From a bacterium (GTDB lineage Bacteria > Bacillota > Clostridia > Oscillospirales > Oscillospiraceae): a DNA stretch of 15,755 nucleotides. Both the position numbers and the translations under genes were made by a program. This document shows, one piece after another, positions 1-7,244 of the stretch. Within the stretch, counting starts at the first letter, position 1. The number at the start of each line of letters is the position of its first letter. Location: positions 1 through 15,755 of the forward strand of contig JAHYYS010000058.1 of NCBI GenBank assembly GCA_019424865.1, given 5' to 3'. The notes beneath the pieces are model-generated. The model ran no database searches. It was not told the DNA's origin and saw only the letters and a program-made list of their open reading frames with translations.

Positions 1-1178
1 TGCTGGACAAGACCCCCTTCTATGCCGAGATGGGCGGCCAGGTGGCCGACCACGGCTTCCTGGCCTGGAGCGGGGAGAACGGCCGGCTCTTTGAGGTCAC
101 CGACGTACAGAAGAACAAGGGCGGCAAGTATATGCACTACGGCCAGCTGAAGGAGGGCACGCTGAAGGTGGGGGACACCGTCCGGGCCTCCATCGACCCG
201 GCGCGCCGCCAGGCCATTCGCCGGGCCCACTCCGCCACCCATATCCTCCACGCCGCCCTGCGCTCTGTCCTGGGGGACCATGTGCACCAGGCCGGCTCCC
301 TGGTGGAGCCCGACCGGCTGCGCTTTGACTTCACCCACTTCTCCGCCATGACCCCGGAGGAACTTGCCCGGGTCAGCGAAATTGTCAACAACTGGGTGCT
401 GGACGGCTGGGATGTGAAGACCGAGGTGATGAGCGTCGACGCCGCCCGGGAGAAGGGGGCCACCGCCCTCTTCGGCGAGAAGTACGGCGACACCGTCCGG
501 GTGGTGGAAATGGGCGACGGCTTCTCCATGGAGCTGTGCGGCGGCACCCACGTGGACAACACCGCCAAGGTGGGCGTGTTCCACCTCGACAGCGAGTTCT
601 CGGTGGCCAGCGGCGTGCGCCGCATTGAGGCCACCACCGGCATGGCCTCGCTGGAGGTGATGAACCGCAACCAGGAGCTGCTGTTCCAGACCGCCGCCGC
701 CATGAAGGTCAAGCCCGGCGAGCTGCGGGACAAGGCGGAGGCCATTATGGGCGAGCTGCGCCAGCTGCACCAGACGGTGGAGAAGTTCCGCGCCCGGGAG
801 GCCGTCAGCGAGGCGGAGCGCTTCCTGTTTGCCGCCCACGATGTGGGCGGGCTGAAGGTACTCACCGCCACGGTGCCCGACGCGGATACGGCCCGCCTGC
901 GCAGCATGGGCGACTTCCTGCGGGACAAGGATCCCAAGGTGGTGGCTGTGCTGGCTGCGGTTCAGGGGGAGAAGATTACCTTCCTGGCTGTGTGCGGCAA
1001 GGAGGCTGTGCAGAAGGGCGTCAAGGCCGGAGATATTGTCAAGCAGGTGTCTGCCATCGCCGGGGGCTCCGGCGGCGGCAAGCCCGACAGCGCCATGGGC
1101 GGCGGCAAAGATTTGGTTATGCTGGATAATGCCCTGGCCATAGTAGACAACGTGGTAGATATGAAGCTGAAGGGCTGA
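1..1178 (+). CDS. alaS: Alanyl-tRNA synthetase, C-terminal part (5' end outside window)
   Basis: AlaRS charges tRNA-Ala and clears mischarged Ser/Gly through an editing domain. The frame is open from base 3, reading LDKTPFYAEMGGQ, so the N-terminal catalytic half lies to the left. The editing-domain zinc ligands are visible: HSATH at bases 228-242 and CGGTH at 537-551. A coiled linker follows, then the C-Ala/DHHA1 domain with its glycine-rich GGSGGGKPDSAMGGGKD segment near 1063-1113, ending NVVDMKLKG and TGA at 1176-1178. Everything expected of the C-terminal half is present with no frameshift. The unusual point is downstream: the last 63 bp of the gene plus 50 bp of flank recur 200 bp later with three base changes. 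No T-rich terminator follows; instead two hairpins occur within 65 bp of the stop. Confidence 0.97.
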   Translation, partial: LDKTPFYAEMGGQVADHGFLAWSGENGRLFEVTDVQKNKGGKYMHYGQLKEGTLKVGDTVRASIDPARRQAIRRAHSATHILHAALRSVLGDHVHQAGSLVEPDRLRFDFTHFSAMTPEELARVSEIVNNWVLDGWDVKTEVMSVDAAREKGATALFGEKYGDTVRVVEMGDGFSMELCGGTHVDNTAKVGVFHLDSEFSVASGVRRIEATTGMASLEVMNRNQELLFQTAAAMKVKPGELRDKAEAIMGELRQLHQTVEKFRAREAVSEAERFLFAAHDVGGLKVLTATVPDADTARLRSMGDFLRDKDPKVVAVLAAVQGEKITFLAVCGKEAVQKGVKAGDIVKQVSAIAGGSGGGKPDSAMGGGKDLVMLDNALAIVDNVVDMKLKG

Positions 1179-1228
1179 GTATCGGTATGGCGGCGAAGCC
1201 GCCCCCCTGCCGGAGCCCAGCGGAGCGG
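1116..1228 (+). repeat. Direct repeat copy 1: alaS 3' end plus downstream hairpin
   Basis: These 113 bp, covering the last 20 alaS codons, the stop and 50 bp of flank, match 1316-1428 at an exact offset of 200 bp with three mismatches (1144, 1148, 1156). The copy includes the GGCGGC-GAA-GCCGCC hairpin at 1189-1203. Confidence 0.93.
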
Positions 1229-1239
1229 GTCCGGCAGGG
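1189..1239 (+). other. Two back-to-back hairpins after alaS
   Basis: The first hairpin is GGCGGC(1189-1194), loop GAA, GCCGCC(1198-1203). The second is CCCTGCCGGA(1205-1214), 15-nt loop, TCCGGCAGGG(1230-1239), a perfect 10-bp stem. There is no T tract, so an intrinsic terminator is unlikely; an mRNA 3'-end stabiliser or a dispersed REP-like element is more plausible. In repeat copy 2 the second hairpin survives only as a GCCGGA/TCCGGC stem because the sequence diverges after 1428. Confidence 0.6.
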
Positions 1240-1315
1240 AGAGGACGAGCAAGGGAGCGGCCGCAGGTCTTGCCGTCAGGCGGGACCGAAGGCGAGCGGA
1301 CTTTGTAAGGACAAA

Positions 1316-1428
1316 GTTATGCTGGATAATGCCCTGGCCATAGCAGATAACGTGGCAGATATGAAGCTGAAGGGCTGAGTATCGGTATGGCGGCGAAGCC
1401 GCCCCCCTGCCGGAGCCCAGCGGAGCGG
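1316..1428 (+). repeat. Direct repeat copy 2: orphan alaS 3'-end remnant
   Basis: This is the second copy of 1116-1228. It encodes VMLDNALAIADNVADMKLKG in an open frame that lacks the rest of AlaRS, so it is a gene-tail remnant and not a gene. Two of the three differences change Val to Ala (the VDNVVD stretch becomes ADNVAD); the third is silent. Weak similarity (Lys-Asp codons) continues a few bases upstream of the exact match. The 87 bp between copies (1229-1315) occur once. Confidence 0.92.
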
Positions 1429-1472
1429 CCTCCGGCGCGGGGACCGCTTGGTGCGGATTTTGGGAGGACAAC

Positions 1473-2090
1473 ATGACACGAGATGACATCAGGGCCTTTT
1501 GGAACCTGGAGATTGACCACTCCGCCATCGGTCTGGAGCGGGCGGGGGCGGAATACGACTATTTCTGCACCCCGGCGGGGGCGGAGGTCTTCGCCTGCCT
1601 GGGCTGCGACGGGATCCACTTCGCCCTCCTCCCTGGGGATGAGACGATCTACTGTGTGGATCCCACCATGGGGGAGCCGGGGACCTATGTGCTGCCCGTG
1701 GCGGGGGACTTCCGGCAGTTTTTGTCCTATGTCCTGTTCTGCGGGGACGCCAACCCCCTCACCCAAATCTGGTGGCTGACGGAGCCCCGGTTCCGGGCCT
1801 TTCTCCAGGAGGAGCGTGAGCAGTCCTGGGAGGGGATGGAGGACTTTCTGGCCCAAAAGCGGGCAGCCTTGGGGGCGGTCGCCGCCGCCTTTCACCTGGA
1901 GCCGGCCGACCCCTGGAAACCGGTGAAAGCCCTTCAAGCGGCCTTTGATCCCTCCGGACTGGTCTTCTCAGACGCCTATTACGATGTGCTGGGGCTGGAG
2001 AACCCCAGAGACGCGGGGAAAAGCAGACAGGAGCGTCTGGGGGAGTTTGAGACGGTTGTCTTTCCCTGTGCAAACGGGGAAGAAGAATAG
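1473..2090 (+). CDS. Uncharacterised 205-residue protein
   Basis: I do not recognise this family with confidence. The start is fixed by GGGAGG at 1462-1467, five bases before ATG 1473. The product is acidic and soluble-looking, with no signal peptide or membrane segment. Its first half is rich in Gly, Cys and aromatics (YDYFCTPAG, ACLGCDGIHFALLPGDETIYCVDP, then WW near residue 100); the second half is more helical (FLQEEREQSWEGMEDFLAQKRAALGAVAAAF). The layout of a compact beta-rich core ending in a helix loosely recalls SMI1/KNR4 (SUKH) immunity-type proteins, but I see no diagnostic motif and make no functional claim. It stands alone between the alaS tail repeat and a strong terminator, so it is probably monocistronic or read from alaS. 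Reading frame and RBS are convincing; function is unknown. Confidence 0.85.
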   Translation: MTRDDIRAFWNLEIDHSAIGLERAGAEYDYFCTPAGAEVFACLGCDGIHFALLPGDETIYCVDPTMGEPGTYVLPVAGDFRQFLSYVLFCGDANPLTQIWWLTEPRFRAFLQEEREQSWEGMEDFLAQKRAALGAVAAAFHLEPADPWKPVKALQAAFDPSGLVFSDAYYDVLGLENPRDAGKSRQERLGEFETVVFPCANGEEE

Positions 2091-2209
2091 GACGGGCGCA
2101 CCTGGGGCCCCGTTCCACTTTCCGGCCTGACGCCGGCGGGCGGGGGCTGCTCAGCCTGTCAAAAAGCCCGCCCGCGGGCGGCGGAAGAAAATATCATTCT
2201 GTCATGTTT

Positions 2210-2250
2210 GGCGGCCTGTCACGGAACAACTGTGGCAGGCCGCCTTTTTT
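2210..2250 (+). terminator. Intrinsic terminator after the 205-residue gene
   Basis: Stem GGCGGCCTGTCAC (2210-2222) pairs with GTGGCAGGCCGCC (2232-2244) through 13 pairs including one G-U, followed by TTTTTT at 2245-2250. It insulates the upstream gene from the SLH genes. Confidence 0.88.
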
Positions 2251-2333
2251 GGTATTTTTCCATATAAATTGCCTGTTTTTTTGGAGTATTTTTGGGCAGA
2301 GAGCCTGGAAAAGGCGGATACTATGCAGCCCGC

Positions 2334-2363
2334 TTATTGTTTTTTCCTGTTTATCGGGATAAA
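2334..2363 (+). promoter_or_regulatory. Possible promoter for the WG/SLH genes
   Basis: TTATTG (2334-2339) and GATAAA (2358-2363) are separated by 18 bp, about 60 bp before the start codon at 2425. This is a weak match in an AT-richer stretch; nothing better is visible between the terminator and the gene. Confidence 0.3.
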
Positions 2364-2424
2364 ATGAGGATAATCTTCCGGCATCTGTCCGGGGAGCAAA
2401 AAAGGGAAATGGAGGAATCAAAGG

Positions 2425-4170
2425 ATGAGGAAACATCAAGGGACGCGAATGTTTGCCGGGGTTCTCTCCTGTGTCCTGGCTCTGTCCCTGCTGCCGGGGA
2501 CGGCCCTTGCGGCGGAAGAGGCCGCAACCGTCTACCAGGGGGACGGCTATTACATCACAGCGGAACTGTATGGCAACCAGAACCTGGACTTGGATTCGAC
2601 CAGTCTGTTTTCGGATGGGCTGGTGAACTTTGGAAGAGACGAAGGGTTTGCTGACAAAGACGGAAATGTGGTCCTCTCCTATGACAACCTGGAGGGAGCG
2701 GGCTACATCCTGACGGGAGATTTCCACGACGGCCTGTGTGCAGTGCGCGTGCCGGCCGCCGGCTATTATGCCGACAACGGGTATATCGACAAGAGCGGCC
2801 GGCTGGCCATCCCCCCGCAGTTCTCCGAAGCCAGGAGTTTCTCCAACGGCCTGGCCCTGGTGAGGTTTGGGGAGGGACGGTATGAGGGTCAGTGGGGATA
2901 TATCGACACCTCCGGGGATGTGATCTATGTGGCCCCGCTGGACCATAACGAAAACAGCGGGCTGTCCGATGGATACTGCGACGCTTACAGTGCCTTTGGC
3001 GAGGGGACTGCGATCGTCTATCTGGATTCTTACGGCATGAACGTAGAAGAATATGAAAATACCTACTGCCTGATTGATGAGAACGGGAATGAAGTGGACG
3101 AATACGTCACAGACGACTATCTCCTGTTCAACGGCGGCTTTTCTGAGGGCTATGTGATTACGACAGGCGACTACGACCCCTATACAAACAGCGTCACGAT
3201 TCGGGACCGGGAGATGAACGAGGTATGGCGTGGCTCTGATTACTATCTTTCTTCCAGCGTGGGAGTTGGCGCGGCATACTCGTTTCTGCCGTGGAATGTC
3301 TATAACGGCCTGCTGCCGCTGTATCAGGGGAACAACAAAGGGGCCGTCCTGAACGTGAAAACCGGGGAATTTTTGGTAGAGCCAACTTATAATTTGTTCT
3401 TTATGGACAATTTCAGCGATGGACTGGTGACGGCCTTCCAGGGGGCTGTCGTTGACGGCTGCTGCGTGATGGACACCACCGGCCGGTATGTGATCCCAAC
3501 GGGTGATTTTGTGTGGATCGGCCCCTTCAACGAGGGGTTGGCTGTTGCAGAGAAGGACGACCAGTATTATCTGCTGGAGAAGCACGATGGGACTTACTCC
3601 GGCCAGAGCCAGCCGGAGCAGCCGGAACAGCCCGCCACGGTGGCCGGGTTCACCGACGTGGCCGCCGACGCCTGGTACGCCTCCTTCGTAGAGACGGTGG
3701 CGGAGAAGGGGCTGTTCTCCGGCAAGGGGAACGGCATCTTTGCCCCCAATGACAGCATGACCTATGCCGAGTTCCTGGTGGTGCTCAGCCAGTTCTCCGG
3801 CGAAACTGTCACCCCCGTGGAGGGCGGCGCGTGGTACGAGGGCTATGTGAACTGGGCCCAGCCCCTGATCCCCGCGGGCATGGCGGAGGGCTTCAACCCC
3901 AACGCCCCGATTACCCGCCAGGACATGGCCGCCCTGTTCGGCACCTTCCTGAATGCCTATGACTACTCCGCCGAGCCGGTGAACCAGGACGAGCCCGCCT
4001 TTACCGACGCCGCCTCCATCGCCGACTATGCCGACAGCGGTGTGGAGCTGTGTTATCAGCTGGGCATTATGAGCGGCAAGGACAACAACCGCTTTGACCC
4101 TGCCGGGACCACCACCCGGGCAGAGGTGGCCGTCACCATGACCCAGATGGCCCGGGTCATGGGCCGGTAA
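2425..4170 (+). CDS. Secreted WG-repeat protein with three C-terminal SLH domains
   Basis: The product is 581 aa. The start ATG follows GGAGG (2411-2415) by 9 bases. Residues 1-30 are a signal peptide: basic MRKHQGTR, a hydrophobic core, and ALA-A as the likely cleavage site. Residues about 70-395 hold degenerate WG/KWG-type repeats, for example GYIDKSGRLAIPPQF, WGYIDTSGDVI, CLIDENGNEV, VMDTTGRYVIP, each alternating with a FSxGLA-type segment. A short Pro/Gln/Glu linker leads to three SLH domains from residue 408 to the end (GFTDVAADAWY, APITRQDMAALFG, TTTRAEVAVTM). SLH domains anchor proteins to secondary cell-wall polymers, so this is a surface-displayed protein; what the WG part binds is unknown. 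It is a tandem paralogue of the next gene, sharing signal peptide and an almost identical SLH segment, and no terminator separates them. Confidence 0.93.
   Translation: MRKHQGTRMFAGVLSCVLALSLLPGTALAAEEAATVYQGDGYYITAELYGNQNLDLDSTSLFSDGLVNFGRDEGFADKDGNVVLSYDNLEGAGYILTGDFHDGLCAVRVPAAGYYADNGYIDKSGRLAIPPQFSEARSFSNGLALVRFGEGRYEGQWGYIDTSGDVIYVAPLDHNENSGLSDGYCDAYSAFGEGTAIVYLDSYGMNVEEYENTYCLIDENGNEVDEYVTDDYLLFNGGFSEGYVITTGDYDPYTNSVTIRDREMNEVWRGSDYYLSSSVGVGAAYSFLPWNVYNGLLPLYQGNNKGAVLNVKTGEFLVEPTYNLFFMDNFSDGLVTAFQGAVVDGCCVMDTTGRYVIPTGDFVWIGPFNEGLAVAEKDDQYYLLEKHDGTYSGQSQPEQPEQPATVAGFTDVAADAWYASFVETVAEKGLFSGKGNGIFAPNDSMTYAEFLVVLSQFSGETVTPVEGGAWYEGYVNWAQPLIPAGMAEGFNPNAPITRQDMAALFGTFLNAYDYSAEPVNQDEPAFTDAASIADYADSGVELCYQLGIMSGKDNNRFDPAGTTTRAEVAVTMTQMARVMGR
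3619..4170 (+). repeat. SLH-coding repeat, copy 1
   Basis: These 552 bp match 5704-6255 (offset 2085) with seven mismatches, at 3988, 3993, 4041, 4068, 4101, 4122 and 4164. The first 369 bp are identical; all differences lie in the last 183 bp. The match ends exactly at the stop codon. Confidence 0.95.
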
Positions 4171-4254
4171 ATATTGAAAAGCTGGCACAGGGGAAGCGAG
4201 GACTTGGACTGCCTGCTCCCCTGTGCCAGAACCAATAAGGAGGAATCAGAGGAA

Positions 4255-6255
4255 ATGAAAAAGCAGTGGAAACGAATGCTTGCCGGGGCGCTCTCCTGTG
4301 TCCTGGCTCTGTCCCTGCTGCCGGCGGCAGCGTCGGCGGCAGAGCCGGAGCCCGTCTACCAGGGGGACGGCTACTACATCACAGTGGAGCTGTACGGGAA
4401 CCAGGATTTGAGGGTGATGACCAGTGAACCCTTTTCCGAGGGTCTGATTCGCTTCGCGAATGAAAACTATGCGTATGGCTTTGCGGATCAGGAGGGCAAC
4501 GTCGTCCTCTCTCCGGAAGAACTGGAGGCGTCCGGCTACCAAGTCGACGCCTGGTTTGGGTATTTTTCCAGTGGGTTGTGTCCGGTCTCCGTGGAGCAGC
4601 CGGACGGCAGCCTGAAAAAAGGATATATCAACAAACAAGGCGAGCTGGTGATCCCAGCCGTCTATGCGCGTGCGGACATGTTTCAGGGCAGCTGGGCCAG
4701 TGTGGTTAAGGATCCCGGTGTAGAAGCTCAGATCATCGACACTGCGGGCAATGTCGTTGTCGACTGCACGGTGGAGGAGTATCACCACTGGCTCATTTCA
4801 GATGACCTGTACGCATTTCGAAACAGCTCCATTCCATATAGTCTTATCGTGAAAGACCGCTCTGGCAGGGAAGTGGCAGCTTTGACTGCGGACATGTTTG
4901 ACCCCTCCAATCTCCGCAGTGCCGTTTCTTTGAAGGGTACGTTTTCCGAGGGCTATCTGCCCATAGAGGCTGACGGGAAAAGCCTCGTGGTAGACGAAGA
5001 CTGGAATGTGGTCTGGAGCGATCCCGATTATGAAATCAAGGACATAGGCGTACAGAGTTGGTATGAAGAAGGCGTGCATTCCGGTCTGATTTTGGTGTAC
5101 ACCCCTTTTACCAACTTCTGCGTGGTTAATGTGGAGACGGGCGAGTTTGTCATTCCGCCGGAGGATGATCTGGATATAATTTGTGACAACTTCAGCGACG
5201 GGCTGGCCACGGTGCGCAGGGACAAGGAGTTTGGCGTGGTGGACGCCGAGGGGAACTATGTGATCCCTGTGGGCGAATTTGGTTATGATTGCTACATTGG
5301 CCCCTTCAACGAGGGATTGGCCATGGCCTCGATAGGCGGCCAGTACTATCTCCTGGAGAAGCACGAGGGGACATGGTCCGGTCAGGGGCAGCCGGAAGAG
5401 GAGGGCTATGAGTACGGCCAGGTGCCGGACTGCCCCAAGCTGCAGGCCACCGGGACCTGCACGGGTTCCTTCACCATGAACGACAGCGAGGGCCAGCTCC
5501 GCACCGTTTATGTATTCCCGGCGGGGACCACCTTCTCCACGGTGGAACCCCAGTGGGACTTTATCACGCAGGTGAAAGAACTGGCTACCGGAGAGATTTT
5601 GTACGACGCTGCAGAAATGAGCCCTGGAGTCGCCTATGAGATTAAGGTTACCGATACTTGGGGCCCCGTCGTCTACGCCTATGTCCAGGTGGGCGGCTCC
5701 GCCCAGCCGGAACAGCCCGCCACGGTGGCCGGGTTCACCGACGTGGCCGCCGACGCCTGGTACGCCTCCTTCGTAGAGACGGTGGCGGAGAAGGGGCTGT
5801 TCTCCGGCAAGGGGAACGGCATCTTTGCCCCCAATGACAGCATGACCTATGCCGAGTTCCTGGTGGTGCTCAGCCAGTTCTCCGGCGAAACTGTCACCCC
5901 CGTGGAGGGCGGCGCGTGGTACGAGGGCTATGTGAACTGGGCCCAGCCCCTGATCCCCGCGGGCATGGCGGAGGGCTTCAACCCCAACGCCCCGATTACC
6001 CGCCAGGACATGGCCGCCCTGTTCGGCACCTTCCTGAATGCCTATGACTACTCCGCCGAGCCGGTGAACCAGAACGATCCCGCCTTTACCGACGCCGCCT
6101 CCATCGCCGACTATGCCGACAGCGGCGTGGAGCTGTGTTATCAGCTGGGCATCATGAGCGGCAAGGACAACAACCGCTTTGACCCCGCCGGGACCACCAC
6201 CCGGGCGGAGGTGGCCGTCACCATGACCCAGATGGCCCGGGTCATGGGACGGTAA
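4255..6255 (+). CDS. Secreted WG-repeat protein with insert domain and three SLH domains
   Basis: The product is 666 aa. I chose ATG 4255 because AAGGAGG lies at 4237-4243 and a classic signal peptide (MKKQWKRML, hydrophobic core, ASA-A near residue 25) begins there; an in-frame TTG at 4174 would put 27 polar residues in front of it. WG-type repeats cover about residues 60-370 (GFADQEGNVV, GYINKQGELVIPAVY, IIDTAGNVVV, VVNVETGEFVIPP, VVDAEGNYVIPVGEF). A segment at about 381-483, with no counterpart in the upstream paralogue, looks like a separate beta-rich domain (TGTCTGSFTMNDSEGQ, YVFPAGTTF, YEIKVTDTWGP). Three SLH domains run from residue 493 to the end. The product is expected on the cell wall. 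It lies 84 bp after its paralogue without a terminator between them, so it is probably co-transcribed. Confidence 0.93.
   Translation: MKKQWKRMLAGALSCVLALSLLPAAASAAEPEPVYQGDGYYITVELYGNQDLRVMTSEPFSEGLIRFANENYAYGFADQEGNVVLSPEELEASGYQVDAWFGYFSSGLCPVSVEQPDGSLKKGYINKQGELVIPAVYARADMFQGSWASVVKDPGVEAQIIDTAGNVVVDCTVEEYHHWLISDDLYAFRNSSIPYSLIVKDRSGREVAALTADMFDPSNLRSAVSLKGTFSEGYLPIEADGKSLVVDEDWNVVWSDPDYEIKDIGVQSWYEEGVHSGLILVYTPFTNFCVVNVETGEFVIPPEDDLDIICDNFSDGLATVRRDKEFGVVDAEGNYVIPVGEFGYDCYIGPFNEGLAMASIGGQYYLLEKHEGTWSGQGQPEEEGYEYGQVPDCPKLQATGTCTGSFTMNDSEGQLRTVYVFPAGTTFSTVEPQWDFITQVKELATGEILYDAAEMSPGVAYEIKVTDTWGPVVYAYVQVGGSAQPEQPATVAGFTDVAADAWYASFVETVAEKGLFSGKGNGIFAPNDSMTYAEFLVVLSQFSGETVTPVEGGAWYEGYVNWAQPLIPAGMAEGFNPNAPITRQDMAALFGTFLNAYDYSAEPVNQNDPAFTDAASIADYADSGVELCYQLGIMSGKDNNRFDPAGTTTRAEVAVTMTQMARVMGR
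5704..6255 (+). repeat. SLH-coding repeat, copy 2
   Basis: This is the partner of 3619-4170. The only coding differences are Asp to Asn and Glu to Asp at the first two mismatches (6073, 6078); the other five are silent. Confidence 0.95.
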
Positions 6256-6304
6256 TGGTTTTTCCGGCCCATACCGATCTCCCGTCAAGCAGCAAATAAG
6301 ATTC

Positions 6305-6346
6305 CAGTGCAAAACAGCCGCCCGGAAGAACGGCTGTTTTGCACTG
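6305..6346. terminator. Bidirectional terminator-like perfect hairpin
   Basis: CAGTGCAAAACAGCCG (6305-6320), a 10-nt loop, and CGGCTGTTTTGCACTG (6331-6346) form a perfect 16-bp inverted repeat. The inner CAGCCG/CGGCTG stem is followed by TTTT on both strands. It ends the SLH unit. From here to the promoter at 6472 I see no gene. Confidence 0.8.
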
Positions 6347-6471
6347 TCCGGTTTGAAATTTTGCGGCTCGGATGAACCGGATGACAAATTCGAACAAGGT
6401 GGTTTCTGCTGCCGCCTTAGTCCAAACCTTCTCCCTGGAGGGCCTGGACCCCGTGGGGGAATAAAAAAATC

Positions 6472-6500
6472 TTGCTGATCCGCACAAAAGGGGGTACAAT
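6472..6500 (+). promoter_or_regulatory. Sigma-A type promoter for the HIT gene
   Basis: TTGCTG (6472-6477), 17-bp spacer, TACAAT (6495-6500). Transcription would start near 6507, leaving a roughly 25-nt leader with the RBS. Confidence 0.8.
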
Positions 6501-6531
6501 GGTTCTACTGACAAACAAAGGAGGTTCAACC

Positions 6532-6870
6532 ATGTCCGATTGTCTGTTCTGCAAGATCGCCAATGGGGAGATCCCATCCAACAAGGTATATGAGGATGAG
6601 ACGGTCTACGCCTTCTACGACATCGACCCCCAGGCGCCCACCCACTTTTTGGTGATTCCCAAGGCGCATATCGCCTCGGTGGCTGAGATCACCCCGGAGA
6701 ATGCCGCCGTGGCGGCCCATATCTTCGCCGTAATCTCCAAGGTGACCAAGGAACTGGGTCTGGAGAGCTACCGTGTGGTATCCAACATCGGCGAGCAGGC
6801 GGGCCAGTCCGTCCCGCACCTGCATTTCCATGTCCTGTCCGGCCGGGATATGACCTGGCCGCCGGGCTGA
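6532..6870 (+). CDS. HIT-family (HinT-like) nucleotide phosphoramidase/hydrolase
   Basis: The product is 112 aa, the normal size for HinT-type proteins, which cleave purine nucleoside phosphoramidates such as aminoacyl-AMP by-products in the cytoplasm. The catalytic histidine triad is PHLHFHV, with His at residues 96, 98 and 100. Other family hallmarks are the N-terminal CLFCKIANGEIPSNKVYEDE (Cys4 and Cys7), AFYDIDPQAPTHFLVIPKAHI, and NIGEQAGQSVPH. ATG 6532 has AAAGGAGG at 6517-6524; an in-frame TTG at 6472 is part of the -35 box and cannot be the start. The small DUF4250 gene begins 11 bp downstream and is probably translated from the same mRNA. The C-terminus (GRDMTWPPG) is typical. Confidence 0.96.
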   Translation: MSDCLFCKIANGEIPSNKVYEDETVYAFYDIDPQAPTHFLVIPKAHIASVAEITPENAAVAAHIFAVISKVTKELGLESYRVVSNIGEQAGQSVPHLHFHVLSGRDMTWPPG

Positions 6871-6881
6871 GGGCAGGCGCC

Positions 6882-7055
6882 ATGCTGCCTGCTGACCCCA
6901 TGATTCTGCTCAGCGTAGTGAATACCCGCCTGCGGGACACCTGTCCCACGCTGGAGGAGCTGTGCGCCCAGGAGGGGATTGCGCCGGAGGAGCTGACCGC
7001 CCGGCTGGCCGGCGCAGGCTTTCACTATGACAGAGCGCGCAACCAGTTTGTTTAG
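6882..7055 (+). CDS. Small DUF4250-family protein (57 aa)
   Basis: The 57-residue product starts MLPADPMILLSVVNTRLRD and ends YDRARNQFV. From memory this fits DUF4250, a family of about 55-60 residues common in Firmicutes, with the MLP.DP..LLSVVNT.LRD opening and NQFV ending. It is acidic in the middle (LEELCAQEGIAPEELTARL), probably a small helical fold; the middle resembles a short helix-turn-helix, but no function is established. ATG 6882 is preceded by GAGGGCAGG overlapping the HIT stop codon, an adequate RBS. It sits 11 bp after the HIT gene and 38 bp before a strong terminator, so the two form a bicistronic unit. Confidence 0.88.
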   Translation: MLPADPMILLSVVNTRLRDTCPTLEELCAQEGIAPEELTARLAGAGFHYDRARNQFV

Positions 7056-7093
7056 GGCGGCGCGTCCGCATCTGCAAGACGGTGAAAAAAGTT

Positions 7094-7132
7094 GGCGTAC
7101 CGCTTTGTACAAAGCGGTACGCCGATTTTTTT
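7094..7132. terminator. Strong terminator after the HIT-DUF4250 unit
   Basis: GGCGTACCGCTTTG (7094-7107), TA, CAAAGCGGTACGCC (7110-7123) is a perfect palindrome, followed by GA and seven T (7126-7132). A run of six A at 7085-7090 would give a T tract on the other strand, so it may work both ways. Confidence 0.93.
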
Positions 7133-7215
7133 GAGGCCGGCTGACAGGGCAGGGACATCAGTTCCGGTCCTGTACCGCTGTGCAGAAAAATTTTTTGGAA
7201 AGAAGAAAAAACAGG

Positions 7216-7244
7216 TTGACAAAGAAGTTAGCATATGCTAATAT
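7216..7244 (+). promoter_or_regulatory. Near-consensus promoter with no protein gene behind it
   Basis: TTGACA (7216-7221), 17 bp, TAATAT (7239-7244), with an A-rich stretch at 7199-7212 that could act as an UP element. Start of transcription is expected near 7251. It is overlapped by a palindromic operator and drives the non-coding unit 7251-7413. Confidence 0.88.

Noticed and set aside
1187..1378. 63-codon plus-strand frame ending in the alaS tail sequence
   Set aside because: It is the duplicated alaS 3' end with a hairpin-derived start; no RBS and no independent protein.
2136..2175. GCGGGCGGG/CCCGCCCGC inverted repeat as a terminator
   Set aside because: 22-nt loop and no T tract; a much better terminator lies 35 bp downstream.
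2194..4188. Very long minus-strand open frame opposite the first WG/SLH gene
   Set aside because: Shadow of the GC-rich codon bias of the plus-strand gene; low-complexity His/Gly/Val-rich translation, no RBS. The same holds for 4798-6387, 7411-8412 and 9490-10944.
4174..4254. TTG start giving a 693-aa version of the second SLH protein
   Set aside because: It would place 27 polar residues before the signal peptide; ATG 4255 has AAGGAGG.
6472..6531. TTG start for the HIT protein
   Set aside because: The codon is part of the -35 box; ATG 6532 has a consensus RBS and gives the standard length.
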